Shown here: positions 1 through 7,944 of the stretch, one piece after another
Layout of the letters: every line of letters starts with the position of its first letter
How positions within the stretch are numbered: the stretch's first letter is position 1
Notes under the pieces: generated by a model
The model's input: the letters and a program-made list of their open reading frames with translations, nothing else
The model's database searches: none
What the model was told of the DNA's origin: nothing
From: Roseobacter sp. SK209-2-6
Lineage (GTDB): Bacteria; Pseudomonadota; Alphaproteobacteria; Rhodobacterales; Rhodobacteraceae
Reading direction: 5' to 3'
NCBI RefSeq assembly: GCF_000169455.1
Contig: NZ_AAYC01000005.1
Coordinates: forward strand, 124,001 to 188,000
Length of the DNA stretch: 64,000 nt
Program-made: the position numbers and the translations under genes

Positions 1-1124
1 GTCAACCCAGGGAAGTCATGCAGAGGCTGCCCAAAGGCTTCCAGCGTCAGGGGTTGCACGTGGTATTCCAAATCAGGTGTCGCCAGATCCGGCCGCGATC
101 TGGCAAAGGCCCCCAATTGGCTGGGCGCCATCGACATCGGGCCAGAGCGTTTCAACGCATATTCCATCCCGATCTTCGCCTTGCCCCAAAGCGAATTGGC
201 CAGCGTGTTCAAAGTGTGCCCCTGCTTCAACCGCCAGGCACAGCGCAGTTGCAGGTGGTCCTGCAGATTGCTGCCAATCGCCGGCGCGTCCTTCAGAACG
301 CTGATCCCGTGTTCCTGCAACAACTGCCCCGGACCCAAGCCGGAAAGCTGCAGGATCTGCGGGCTATTGATTGCCCCTGCCGACAGGATCACCTCTGCGC
401 GCGCATGCGCGGTGAGAACCTTATCCCCTTTCTGGTATTCCACCCCGGTAGCGCGCCCAGCCTCAACCAGGACTTTGCGGCAATGGGCCTGGGTCTCCAC
501 CTTCAGGCAATCATTCTGGCTGGTTCGCAAAAAGGCCTTGGCCGTGTTCATGCGCCAGCCATCCCTTTGGTTCACCCGGAAATAGCCAACCCCTTCGTTG
601 TTGCCGGTATTGAAGTCCGTGACCTTGGGCAGACCCCAGCTGGCGGCAGCCTCCATCCAGTCGTCCAGAACATCCCAGTGCAAGCGCTGGTTCTCGACCC
701 GCCATTCGCCGCCTGCCCCATGCAGCTCTGAGGCGCCATCGACATAGTCTTCGGACTTCTTGAAATAGGGCAGCACATCGTCCCAACCCCAGCCAGGCAG
801 CCCCAGTTGACGCCAGCCATCATAGTCAGCGGCCTGTCCGCGCAGATAGAGCATGCCATTGATAGAGGAGCACCCACCCAGAACCTTCCCCCTCGGATAG
901 ATCAGACTGCGCCCGTTCAATCCGGGATCCGCCTCTGTCCGATACATCCAATCGGTGCGCGGGTTGTTGATGCAGTAGAGATAACCCATCGGGATATGAA
1001 CCCAGTGGTAGTTATCCTTACCCCCAGCCTCGAGCAGAAGCGTTTTATATCCTGCATCGCTGAGCCGCTTTGCAATCACGCAACCCGCACTCCCTGCACC
1101 GGCAACGATATAGTCCCACTCCAT
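1..1124 (-). CDS. GMC-family FAD oxidoreductase (choline/alcohol dehydrogenase type), 3' end outside window
   Basis: Reading leftward from the ATG at 1124 the frame stays open to the window edge, giving about 374 N-terminal residues without a stop. The start has an FAD-binding Rossmann motif (VAGAGSAGC near residues 8-16, then LLLEAGG) and the GMC signature region GKVLGGCSSINGM, followed by a second GMC-type stretch (LSAGAINSPQILQLSGLGP). Family members oxidise alcohols such as choline or aliphatic alcohols with FAD; the substrate cannot be told from this part. The C-terminal catalytic His/Asn pair lies outside the window. It is transcribed in the same direction as the Lrp-type gene to its right, 104 bp away. 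Confidence 0.9.
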   Translation of the reverse strand, partial: MEWDYIVAGAGSAGCVIAKRLSDAGYKTLLLEAGGKDNYHWVHIPMGYLYCINNPRTDWMYRTEADPGLNGRSLIYPRGKVLGGCSSINGMLYLRGQAADYDGWRQLGLPGWGWDDVLPYFKKSEDYVDGASELHGAGGEWRVENQRLHWDVLDDWMEAAASWGLPKVTDFNTGNNEGVGYFRVNQRDGWRMNTAKAFLRTSQNDCLKVETQAHCRKVLVEAGRATGVEYQKGDKVLTAHARAEVILSAGAINSPQILQLSGLGPGQLLQEHGISVLKDAPAIGSNLQDHLQLRCAWRLKQGHTLNTLANSLWGKAKIGMEYALKRSGPMSMAPSQLGAFARSRPDLATPDLEYHVQPLTLEAFGQPLHDFPGL

Positions 1125-1228
1125 GCTTTGCCTCCGCATTTGCTGCCGTATTTCACCGCATTGCGACAAGGCCTGCAACCGAATGCGGTGCGAAACATCA
1201 ATTTTTCAAGTGCTTGCGCGCAATACGC

Positions 1229-1687
1229 TCAGACTGGGAGGGCGGTTGTCTTGAACACCGTCCGCAGCGCAAAGCTAGATTGCATCTGCGCAACGCCCGG
1301 CAGACGCGCGAGATGCTGGCGGTGGATCCGCGCAAAGTCATCGGTGTTTTCCGCCACGACTTTGAGAATGTAATCAGCGGTCCCCGCCATCAGGTGGCAC
1401 TCCAGCACGTCGGGGATACGGGCAACCGCACGCTCAAAAGCATCCAGAACATCATCCGCCTGCCCCTGCAGGGTGATTTCCACAAAAACGGTTGTGGGCA
1501 CCTTCATTTTGCGCGCATCTAACAGCGCAACATAGTCTTTGATATAGCCCTCACTCTCGAGCCGTTGCACCCGACGATGGCAGGCCGAAGCCGAGAGGTT
1601 CACCTTTTCACTGAGGTCCGCATTTGAGATGCGACCCTGGCGCTGAAGCGCCTGCAGTATACGACGATCTGTGCTATCCAGAGACAT
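1229..1687 (-). CDS. Lrp/AsnC-family transcriptional regulator, probable regulator of ald
   Basis: 152 residues, the usual size for the family. The N-terminal AsnC-type helix-turn-helix (DSTDRRILQALQRQGRISN, then LSASACHRRVQRLE) covers about residues 4-50, and a RAM ligand-binding domain (VFVEITLQG, HLMAGTADYILKV) fills the rest. It is transcribed divergently from alanine dehydrogenase, the arrangement in which such regulators activate ald in response to alanine; that role is inferred. A perfect 8+1+8 palindrome sits in the shared promoter region. The ATG at 1687 is the first in frame and aligns with the usual family start. Confidence 0.93.
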   Translation of the reverse strand: MSLDSTDRRILQALQRQGRISNADLSEKVNLSASACHRRVQRLESEGYIKDYVALLDARKMKVPTTVFVEITLQGQADDVLDAFERAVARIPDVLECHLMAGTADYILKVVAENTDDFARIHRQHLARLPGVAQMQSSFALRTVFKTTALPV

Positions 1688-1824
1688 TTCTGCTAATTTC
1701 CTTGCTCACTTTACCCATTATATTCGAAGAATCTTCGAAATGCATGTTTTTATTCTGCTCAAAAAAGCAGCACCTTTTGTTTGTTCTGCGTCAGACTGAC
1801 GCAAAGCAAACGGAGGAGTTGCAC
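1688..1824. promoter_or_regulatory. Divergent promoter region with a 17-bp palindrome between lrp-type gene and ald
   Basis: This 137-bp gap separates two divergent genes. It contains a perfect inverted repeat at 1723-1739 (TTCGAAGA, one central base, TCTTCGAA), 36 bp upstream of the regulator start and 86 bp upstream of ald. The symmetry and position fit an operator bound by the adjacent Lrp-type dimer; the binding itself is inferred. Confidence 0.6.
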
Positions 1825-2943
1825 ATGAAAATCGGTTGCCCCACAGAGATCAAACCTCAGGAATTTCGCGTCGGCATGACGCCTGACGCCGCCCGCGAGG
1901 CGGTCAACAACGGTCATGACGTTGTGATCCAAAAGGGCGCAGGCCTGGGCGCTGGCTTCACTGATGAAGACTATGCAGCAGCCGGTGCAGTTGTGCTGGA
2001 CACCGCAGAAGAGATCTTTGCCACCGCGGATATGATCGTAAAGGTGAAGGAACCTCAGGCGGTTGAGCGCAAAATGCTGCGCGAAAACCAGCTGCTCTTC
2101 ACCTATCTGCACCTGGCACCCGATCCAGAGCAGACCCACGACCTGCTGGAGTCGGGCTGCACCGCAATCGCCTATGAAACCGTGACCGACGACCGTGGTG
2201 GTCTGCCCCTGCTGGCCCCAATGTCCGAAGTTGCCGGTCGCCTGGCACCTCAGGTTGGCAGCTACACCCTGCAAAAGGCCAATGGTGGTCGCGGCGTGCT
2301 GATGGGCGGCGTGCCCGGCGTTGCTCCGGCCAAGGTTGTTGTCATCGGCGGCGGCGTTGTCGGTACTCATGCAGCCAAGATCGCTGCAGGCATGGGCGCA
2401 GATGTCACCATCCTCGACCGCTCGCTGACCCGCCTAAAGTATCTTGACGATGTCTTTGGCCGTGACTTCAAAAACCAGTACTCCACCGCTGGCGCAACTG
2501 CTGAACTGGTCCGCGACGCAGATATGGTGATCGGCGCGGTTCTGATCCCCGGTGCAGAAGCGCCGAAACTGGTGTCCCGTGCGCAGCTTTCCGAGATGAA
2601 GCCCGGCGCGGTGCTGGTTGATGTGGCCATCGACCAGGGCGGCTGCTTTGAGACCTCCCGTGCCACCACCCATGCCGACCCGATCTATGAGGTCGACGGC
2701 ATCATGCACTACTGCGTGGCCAACATGCCGGGTGCTGTGGCCCGCACTTCGACCCAGGCCCTGGGCAATGCGACCCTGCCCTTCATGCTGAACCTGGCCA
2801 ACAAAGGCTGGCGTCAGGCCTGTGAGGATGATCCGCATCTGCTGAACGGCCTCAACGTCCATGCCGGCAAGCTGACATACTATGCGGTTGGTAAAGCCCT
2901 CGGCCTGGATGTGATCTCCCCGAGCCTGGCACTGAAGTCGTAA
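1825..2943 (+). CDS. ald: Alanine dehydrogenase
   Basis: 372 residues from the ATG at 1825, which follows a good ribosome binding site (GGAGG, 1812-1816); the open frame extends further upstream but has no such site there. The protein starts MKIGCPTEIKPQEFRVGMTP, typical of Ald, and has the NAD-binding GGGVVGTHAAKIAAGMGA segment and the substrate-binding region around KVKEPQ. It interconverts L-alanine and pyruvate plus ammonia with NAD, in the cytoplasm, as a hexamer. A divergent Lrp-type regulator and a strong terminator frame the gene, so it is probably monocistronic. Confidence 0.97.
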   Translation: MKIGCPTEIKPQEFRVGMTPDAAREAVNNGHDVVIQKGAGLGAGFTDEDYAAAGAVVLDTAEEIFATADMIVKVKEPQAVERKMLRENQLLFTYLHLAPDPEQTHDLLESGCTAIAYETVTDDRGGLPLLAPMSEVAGRLAPQVGSYTLQKANGGRGVLMGGVPGVAPAKVVVIGGGVVGTHAAKIAAGMGADVTILDRSLTRLKYLDDVFGRDFKNQYSTAGATAELVRDADMVIGAVLIPGAEAPKLVSRAQLSEMKPGAVLVDVAIDQGGCFETSRATTHADPIYEVDGIMHYCVANMPGAVARTSTQALGNATLPFMLNLANKGWRQACEDDPHLLNGLNVHAGKLTYYAVGKALGLDVISPSLALKS

Positions 2944-2970
2944 GTTCAGCACAACGCCAAATGCTCATCG

Positions 2971-3001
2971 CCCGCCAGCGCCTCCCTGCTGGCGGGTTTT
3001 T
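2971..3001 (+). terminator. Rho-independent terminator after ald
   Basis: A 9-bp perfect stem (CCCGCCAGC, 2971-2979, with 2988-2996), an 8-base loop, and a run of five T (2997-3001), 28 bp after the ald stop codon. Confidence 0.92.
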
Positions 3002-3147
3002 CGTATCAAGATGATCCCTCTACCGCATATTGCATGGACCTCAGAGGGTTTTTCCCCCTAGCCAAAACATGCAAATTCAATTCAGATTTAGGGATGAATT
3101 GGGGCACGTCTCCAACTCACTCCTAAAATGGGAATAGGGACAGGAAA

Positions 3148-3582
3148 ATGCTTTCTGAATTCAAAGACTTTATCGCCAAGGGCAATGTCATGGACATGGC
3201 GGTAGGTATTATTGTCGGCGCAGCCTTCACGGCTATTGTCAAATCCATGGTGGGTGATCTGATCAATCCGATTGTTGGCCTCTTCACCGGAGGTGTGGAT
3301 TTCACCAATTCCTATATCGTGCTGTCCGGTGAGGTCGCGGCAGGGGCTTCGCTGGAAGCGGCACGCGAGGCCGGCGCCGCAGTCTTTGCCCATGGCGCCT
3401 TTATCATGGCCGTGATCAACTTCCTGATCATTGCCTTTGTTGTCTTTATGCTGGTGCGCTACGTCAACAATGTGAAAGAAGCCGCCGCACGCAAAGAGGA
3501 AGCCGCGCCAGAACCCGAAGCGCCAGCAGGGCCAACCGAATTGGAAGTCCTTCTGGAAATTCGCGACGCGCTCAAGAAGTAA
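3148..3582 (+). CDS. mscL: Large-conductance mechanosensitive channel MscL
   Basis: 144 residues, standard length. The N-terminus [20 protein letters not shown] is diagnostic for MscL and is followed by TM1 (about 15-45), a short periplasmic loop that includes a small Ala-rich insertion (about 62-78), TM2 (about 85-106), and a charged C-terminal helix that forms the cytoplasmic bundle. The pentameric inner-membrane pore opens under high membrane tension to release solutes on hypo-osmotic shock. An AGG-type binding site lies just upstream of the ATG. It is followed by its own terminator and then by an MscS-type gene, giving two osmotic safety valves side by side. Confidence 0.97.
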   Translation: MLSEFKDFIAKGNVMDMAVGIIVGAAFTAIVKSMVGDLINPIVGLFTGGVDFTNSYIVLSGEVAAGASLEAAREAGAAVFAHGAFIMAVINFLIIAFVVFMLVRYVNNVKEAAARKEEAAPEPEAPAGPTELEVLLEIRDALKK

Positions 3583-3603
3583 ACCTGCCGGTTTTCGACC
3601 CCC

Positions 3604-3629
3604 AAGCCCCCAACTTTGGGGGCTTTTTC
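3604..3629 (+). terminator. Rho-independent terminator after mscL
   Basis: The stem AAGCCCCC / GGGGGCTT with a short loop is followed by a T run (to 3628), starting 22 bp after the mscL stop. Confidence 0.88.
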
Positions 3630-3706
3630 TATTGATCTTCCCCTTGTCGCAAAGCGGTCGATCGTGGTCATAGCACATCCAACACGCAAACAAATGGATT
3701 AGAATA

Positions 3707-4516
3707 ATGATTGAACAGCTTATCGCAGAGGGCTTTTCATACTGGCCTTTGGTTCTGAACGGGGCGAAGGCCCTTCTCGTTCTGATTGTTGGTTGGATCG
3801 CTGCCGGGATGATCAGCAGGGCAATACAACGTCGGATCAATGCCACACCAGAGATTGACCCGACCCTCGGCAATTTTGCGGCAAGCATGATCCGCTGGGC
3901 CCTGATTGCTGTGGTTCTGATTGCGGTGTTGGGCGTGTTTGGCATTCAGGCAACCAGCTTGGTCGCTATGATGGGGGCCGCGACCTTGGCCATTGGCCTC
4001 GCCCTTCAAGGCACGCTGAGCGATCTGGCAGCGGGGTTCATGCTCATCCTGTTTCGCCCCTACAAGATCGGCCAATTCGTCGACATCGGAGGCACATCCG
4101 GGACCGTCAAAACGCTCAACCTATTTGTGACAGAGCTGGCAACCCCGGACAACGTGCAGATCATCGTTCCCAACGGGCAGGCCTGGGGCGCTATCATCAC
4201 CAACTACTCCCACTACGCCACGCGGCGCGTGGATATGGTGTTTGGCATCGACTATGGCGACAACGCCGAACAGGCCAAAGCCATCATTCTGCGCATCGCG
4301 GGCAATGATCCGCGTGTAAAAAGTGACCCAGAACCCTGGGTCCGGGTCACAAACCTGGGGGATAGTTCGGTCGATCTGACAGCCAGGGTCTGGTGCGATG
4401 CCGTAGACTATTGGGAGCTGAAGTTCAGCATGACCCAAGCGGTCAAGGAAAGCTTTGATGCTGAGGGTATTTCCATCCCCTATCCGCACCAAGTGGAGAT
4501 CAAAAAAGAAGGCTAG
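3707..4516 (+). CDS. Small-conductance mechanosensitive channel, MscS family
   Basis: 269 residues, close to the minimal E. coli MscS size. There are N-terminal membrane segments (about 12-38 and 60-85) and the conserved pore helix TM3 with its Ala/Gly pattern (MMGAATLAIGLALQGTLSDL, about 88-108), then the beta domain (FRPYKIGQFVDIGG) and the C-terminal alpha/beta cage ending near GISIPYPH, a hallmark of the family. It releases ions and small solutes during osmotic downshock. It stands alone after the mscL terminator. Confidence 0.96.
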   Translation: MIEQLIAEGFSYWPLVLNGAKALLVLIVGWIAAGMISRAIQRRINATPEIDPTLGNFAASMIRWALIAVVLIAVLGVFGIQATSLVAMMGAATLAIGLALQGTLSDLAAGFMLILFRPYKIGQFVDIGGTSGTVKTLNLFVTELATPDNVQIIVPNGQAWGAIITNYSHYATRRVDMVFGIDYGDNAEQAKAIILRIAGNDPRVKSDPEPWVRVTNLGDSSVDLTARVWCDAVDYWELKFSMTQAVKESFDAEGISIPYPHQVEIKKEG

Positions 4517-4633
4517 TGGGCGGTTTTCGCTTGCGACTGAAGAAACCGAACATGACGTGTGTCCTTTGGGGTTCTTCTGGTCTAGCCCTGCAGCGTCGAC
4601 CTGGGCTCGTCGCGCTTAACCATCCAGTCCTGT

Positions 4634-5107
4634 CTAACCAACCCCACCCTGGCGCATTTGCTCGGGTGGGAGGCCAAAATGGCGAGACACCCCATCCTTG
4701 GCCAAAAAGGCCCAACGAGCCGCCAAGAGTTGGTAACTGCGCACTTCCCAGCCGTCCCCATCCGGCTGGAATCGCAACCGCCAGGCCCCTTCGATCGTGA
4801 CCGGCAATCGGATATTCTCCGGCAGGGGCGCATCGGCTTTTCTGGATAGCGCTTGACGGGTTGTCTGGTTTTGCAGCTGCAGCAGCTGTTGCTGCAATGC
4901 ATGGGCTTCGGGGTTTCTGCGCCCGGCGATCACCAATTCGATGACGGTATCGTTTCGCACCAGCCCTTTGACACAGAAATCGCCGCGATTGTTGGACCAC
5001 ATGATGGGCACCAACGACACTGCGACCTGACAGATCTCTTGTTTGAATAACCCGCGATCCTCGATCAGAGGAGTAATCTCAGCTGCGGATCGACGTCTGT
5101 TCTGCAT
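4634..5107 (-). CDS. Hypothetical protein, 157 residues
   Basis: I do not recognise this family. The frame encodes a soluble, Gln- and Arg-rich protein without a signal peptide or membrane segment; the middle (EAHALQQQLLQLQNQ) looks helical and the C-terminal part (WRLRFQPDGDGWEVRSYQLLAARWAF) looks like a beta-rich folded region. Codon use and composition look like real coding sequence, and overlapping frames on both strands are less protein-like. The start is uncertain: no strong binding site is seen at 5107. It could be a lineage-specific protein. Confidence 0.55.
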   Translation of the reverse strand: MQNRRRSAAEITPLIEDRGLFKQEICQVAVSLVPIMWSNNRGDFCVKGLVRNDTVIELVIAGRRNPEAHALQQQLLQLQNQTTRQALSRKADAPLPENIRLPVTIEGAWRLRFQPDGDGWEVRSYQLLAARWAFLAKDGVSRHFGLPPEQMRQGGVG

Positions 5108-5230
5108 CAGGGCATCCGGTTTAGTAGGCTACGGAACATGGGGACCTTGGAAAAACCAAAGCCCCCAATCTCCAGTTTCTACCCCTGATCTCTTTAAGGA
5201 AGAGTTGCCGCCCCGGTCATTTTGGCAATT

Positions 5231-5758
5231 CTACTGCCCTTTGGCGCGCGTCATGATCAGGGTATCAAACCCTTTATATCGGGCTTCCCCCACGACGCGA
5301 TAGCCGGTTTTTTCAGCAACCCGCTGCGAGGCCACATGGGCCGGGTTGAAGATCGCACAGGTCTGCGCCCAATCTCTGGTTTGATCCGCCCATTGATGGA
5401 TGCAAGCCACCGCCTCAGAAGCAATCCCGCGCCCATGAGCTGCTGGAGCCAGCACCCAACCCGCTTCGGGCAGCCCCTTGGTCGGGCCCCCAATGCTGCG
5501 ATGAAAATCCGCGAAACCGACCTCTCCCAGAAAGGCCTGGGTGTCGCGATCCTCAACCACCCAAAACCCATAGTCGAGCGCGGCCCAATGACCGATGTAA
5601 CGCAGCAGGCGGTCCCAGGATTGCTCCTCAGTACTGGGTGTTCCGCTGATAAACTCAACTACGCGCTGATCCGCCCAAAGTGCGACAACATCTTTGAAAT
5701 CATCGATCACATGCGGCCGAAGCACCAGTCGCTCTGATTTCAGGATTGGGGCGCTCAT
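5231..5758 (-). CDS. GNAT-family N-acetyltransferase (RimJ/RimL type)
   Basis: 175 residues. The N-terminus SERLVLRPHVIDDF and the acetyl-CoA-binding region AAHGRGIASEAV (Q/R-x-x-G-x-G/A variant) mark a RimJ/RimL-like GNAT domain that fills the protein; the substrate is unknown. The ATG overlaps the stop of the upstream ytoQ-like gene (ATGA, 5755-5758), so the two are translationally coupled in one leftward operon. Confidence 0.9.
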   Translation of the reverse strand: MSAPILKSERLVLRPHVIDDFKDVVALWADQRVVEFISGTPSTEEQSWDRLLRYIGHWAALDYGFWVVEDRDTQAFLGEVGFADFHRSIGGPTKGLPEAGWVLAPAAHGRGIASEAVACIHQWADQTRDWAQTCAIFNPAHVASQRVAEKTGYRVVGEARYKGFDTLIMTRAKGQ

Positions 5759-6204
5759 CCTGGCAGCGCGCCGCTCAGCACGTATTTCAGCACTTCCACG
5801 ACTTGGCGGGGTTCTTCCGCAACAGCCAGCGCCGCCGCATGTACTTCTTTTAAGGCGTGCTGATGTTCCGGCGGGTTCAGCACGATGATGGATTTACCCA
5901 GAGCAGCCGCATAGCCCGCATCAAAGGCCGCGTTCCACTGTTTGTATTTTTCGCCGAAACGCACCACCACCACATCAGCGTCAGCAATCCCCTTGCGGGT
6001 GCGGATCGCATTGACCATGGCACCCTTATGGTCATGCCAGTATTTGTTTTCCTCTACGCCCAGGATCGCGACACCGCAGTCATCGCTGGAGGCATGATCG
6101 GTCACCGGGCTGTTGAATCGAACATCCAACCCCTTGGCACCCTCGGTGATCTGTTCGCGCCAATCGGTATGGATTTCGCCGGAAAGATAGACATTCAAAC
6201 TCAT
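5755..6204 (-). CDS. YtoQ-family protein
   Basis: 149 residues from the ATG at 6204, chosen because AGGAG lies at proper spacing upstream; a longer frame to 6234 lacks a site. The sequence MSLNVYLSGEIHTDWREQI and the motif ADVVVVRFGEKYKQWNAAFD with AAALGKSIIVL match the YtoQ family, small proteins with a nucleoside 2-deoxyribosyltransferase-like fold whose function is not established. It is cotranscribed with the GNAT gene. Confidence 0.88.
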   Translation of the reverse strand: MSLNVYLSGEIHTDWREQITEGAKGLDVRFNSPVTDHASSDDCGVAILGVEENKYWHDHKGAMVNAIRTRKGIADADVVVVRFGEKYKQWNAAFDAGYAAALGKSIIVLNPPEHQHALKEVHAAALAVAEEPRQVVEVLKYVLSGALPG

Positions 6205-6296
6205 GCTGCGCTCCTGTGCTATGTTCGGAGACAAGGCTTAAGCCGGAACGCGGACCTAGGCCAGCCGGAAATCTCCCCGCGCCGCAACCGGGCCCC

Positions 6297-6932
6297 TCAG
6301 CGCTTGCGGGCGACGAGATAACGGCTCGGCGTCGAAGGCGGGTAATTCCCGGTCTCGATGATCTCGAAACCAGCGGCCTGCACCGCGGCCTCTAGATCCT
6401 GCATACGGGTAAAATCCACAAATGACGGCGCCTTTCCAACGAGCTTCATCAAGGGGATAGCCACCTTGAACATATAGTACTTCCAGGTGCCGACCTGCTC
6501 CCCAAGACAGGGGGTTTTGGAGATAAACAACCCACCCGTGGGCAGTTTTGCCGCCACATTGCGAAGGACCTCCTCAAGATTTGGAATAAGGTGCAACAAA
6601 TTATGCGCAAGAACGGCGTCAAACTCCCCATCGGCCAGATCCTCTGCCGGGCGGTGCAAGAGGGTGAGGTTATCAGCACCCGCCTCCTGCGCGCGCTGGC
6701 GCCCAACCGCGAGCATCCCATCCGAAATATCTGTTGCGACAAAGCTTTCGACGCCCTTCGCCAGCTCAATGGCGGTTGAGGCCGTACCGCAGCCCAGTTC
6801 CAAAACCCGGTCGTTTGGCTTCAGATACGAACGGGTGCGACCCAGCGCATAGCGGTAGGATTCCTCATCGCGGATCGACGATTTGGCATATTTCGGCGCA
6901 ATATTGTCCCAGAACTTCATATCGGCAGTCAT
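6297..6932 (-). CDS. Class I SAM-dependent methyltransferase
   Basis: 211 residues from the ATG at 6932, preceded by GGAGAG; an upstream in-frame start at 6971 has no binding site and would reach far into the promoter. SAM-binding motif I is VLELGCGTASTAIEL, motif II VATDISDGMLAVG, and FDAVLAHNLLHLI follows. The substrate is unknown; UbiE/COQ5-like small-molecule methyltransferases are the nearest family. It is divergent from a LysR gene across 86 bp, so LysR control is plausible. Confidence 0.9.
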   Translation of the reverse strand: MTADMKFWDNIAPKYAKSSIRDEESYRYALGRTRSYLKPNDRVLELGCGTASTAIELAKGVESFVATDISDGMLAVGRQRAQEAGADNLTLLHRPAEDLADGEFDAVLAHNLLHLIPNLEEVLRNVAAKLPTGGLFISKTPCLGEQVGTWKYYMFKVAIPLMKLVGKAPSFVDFTRMQDLEAAVQAAGFEIIETGNYPPSTPSRYLVARKR

Positions 6933-7018
6933 TACAGCTCTCCTTTGCCGCCATAGGTTACATATGCGCAAACCACATATGAATTGCCGAAATTCGCAAT
7001 TGCCTTATACATATTTGC
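6933..7018. promoter_or_regulatory. Divergent promoter between methyltransferase and LysR gene
   Basis: This short AT-rich gap contains CATATG twice (6961-6966 and 6976-6981) and the imperfect inverted repeat TTGCCGAAATTCGCAA (6984-6999), the kind of T-N11-A dyad LysR proteins bind. Operator function is inferred. Confidence 0.4.
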
Positions 7019-7912
7019 ATGATTGAGCCTGACTGGAACCATATTCGCGCCTTTCTCAAAACCGCTGAAACCGGATCGCTTTCGGCAGCGGCGCGCAAAC
7101 TGGGCCTGACCCAACCGACCCTGTCGCGGCAGGTCGCGGCCCTGGAAGCGGACCTTGGCCTCCTCCTGTTCGAGCGGCTGGGCAAATCGCTTTCGCTGAC
7201 AGATGCGGGCCGGGAACTTCTGGCGCATAGTCAAAAGGTTGGCAAAGCGGTCGATGGGTTGCAACTGGCCGCCAGTGGACAAACACAGAGCATCGAGGGC
7301 ACGATCCGGATCACCGCCAGCGATGTCACAACCGCCTTTGTATTACCCCCTGTTCTGCATGAGCTACGCCTGCGCGCACCGCGTCTGACAATTGATCTGG
7401 TGGCAGCCAATGACATCCGCGATCTGATGCGCCGGGAGGCCGATATTGCCATTCGCCATGTTCGCCCCGAGCAGCCAGAGCTGATCACCCGTTTGGTACA
7501 GGAACCCACTGCCCGTTTCTACGCCGCAACCAGCTATCTGGAACGGCGCGGCCGCCCCCGCAGCCTGGCGGATTTTTCCAACCATGACTTTGTAAGCTTC
7601 AGCACGGCGGAGCGTTCTATCGAGTTTTTCACGCCCTTGGGCATCCATCTCACTGCCGAGAACTTCAAAATCGGCAGCAATAGCGGGCTGGCCGCATGGG
7701 AGCTGGTAAAACAGGGCTTTGGCATCTGCCCCATGGCGGATGATGTCGCCGCTGCGGCAACAGGCATAGAACCCCTCTTGCCAGAGATGGATCCAATTGT
7801 GTTCCCGGTCTGGCTCACCACTCACCGTGAGCTGCATACCAGCCGAAGGATCCGATTGGTTTTTGATCTTCTGGCTGAGTTTTTCACTGAAAAACAAAAA
7901 CGCGCCCCTTAG
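7019..7912 (+). CDS. LysR-family transcriptional regulator
   Basis: 297 residues. The winged helix-turn-helix occupies about residues 5-65 (FLKTAETGSLSAAARKLGLT, then LSRQVAALEADLGLLLFER), and a substrate-binding domain of the LysR type follows. It is divergent from the methyltransferase, its likely target. The stop codon lies inside a bidirectional terminator shared with pheT. Confidence 0.95.
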   Translation: MIEPDWNHIRAFLKTAETGSLSAAARKLGLTQPTLSRQVAALEADLGLLLFERLGKSLSLTDAGRELLAHSQKVGKAVDGLQLAASGQTQSIEGTIRITASDVTTAFVLPPVLHELRLRAPRLTIDLVAANDIRDLMRREADIAIRHVRPEQPELITRLVQEPTARFYAATSYLERRGRPRSLADFSNHDFVSFSTAERSIEFFTPLGIHLTAENFKIGSNSGLAAWELVKQGFGICPMADDVAAAATGIEPLLPEMDPIVFPVWLTTHRELHTSRRIRLVFDLLAEFFTEKQKRAP

Positions 7913-7926
7913 GGCGCGTCTCTTTT
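7900..7926. terminator. Bidirectional terminator between LysR gene and pheT
   Basis: The stem ACGCGCCC / GGGCGCGT has a 4-base loop (CTTA). T-rich sequence follows on the plus strand (TCTTTT), and on the minus strand the complement of AAAACAAAAA gives a long T tract. It serves two convergent genes. Confidence 0.9.
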
Positions 7927-7944
7927 CTAGGCAATGGCTGGGTT

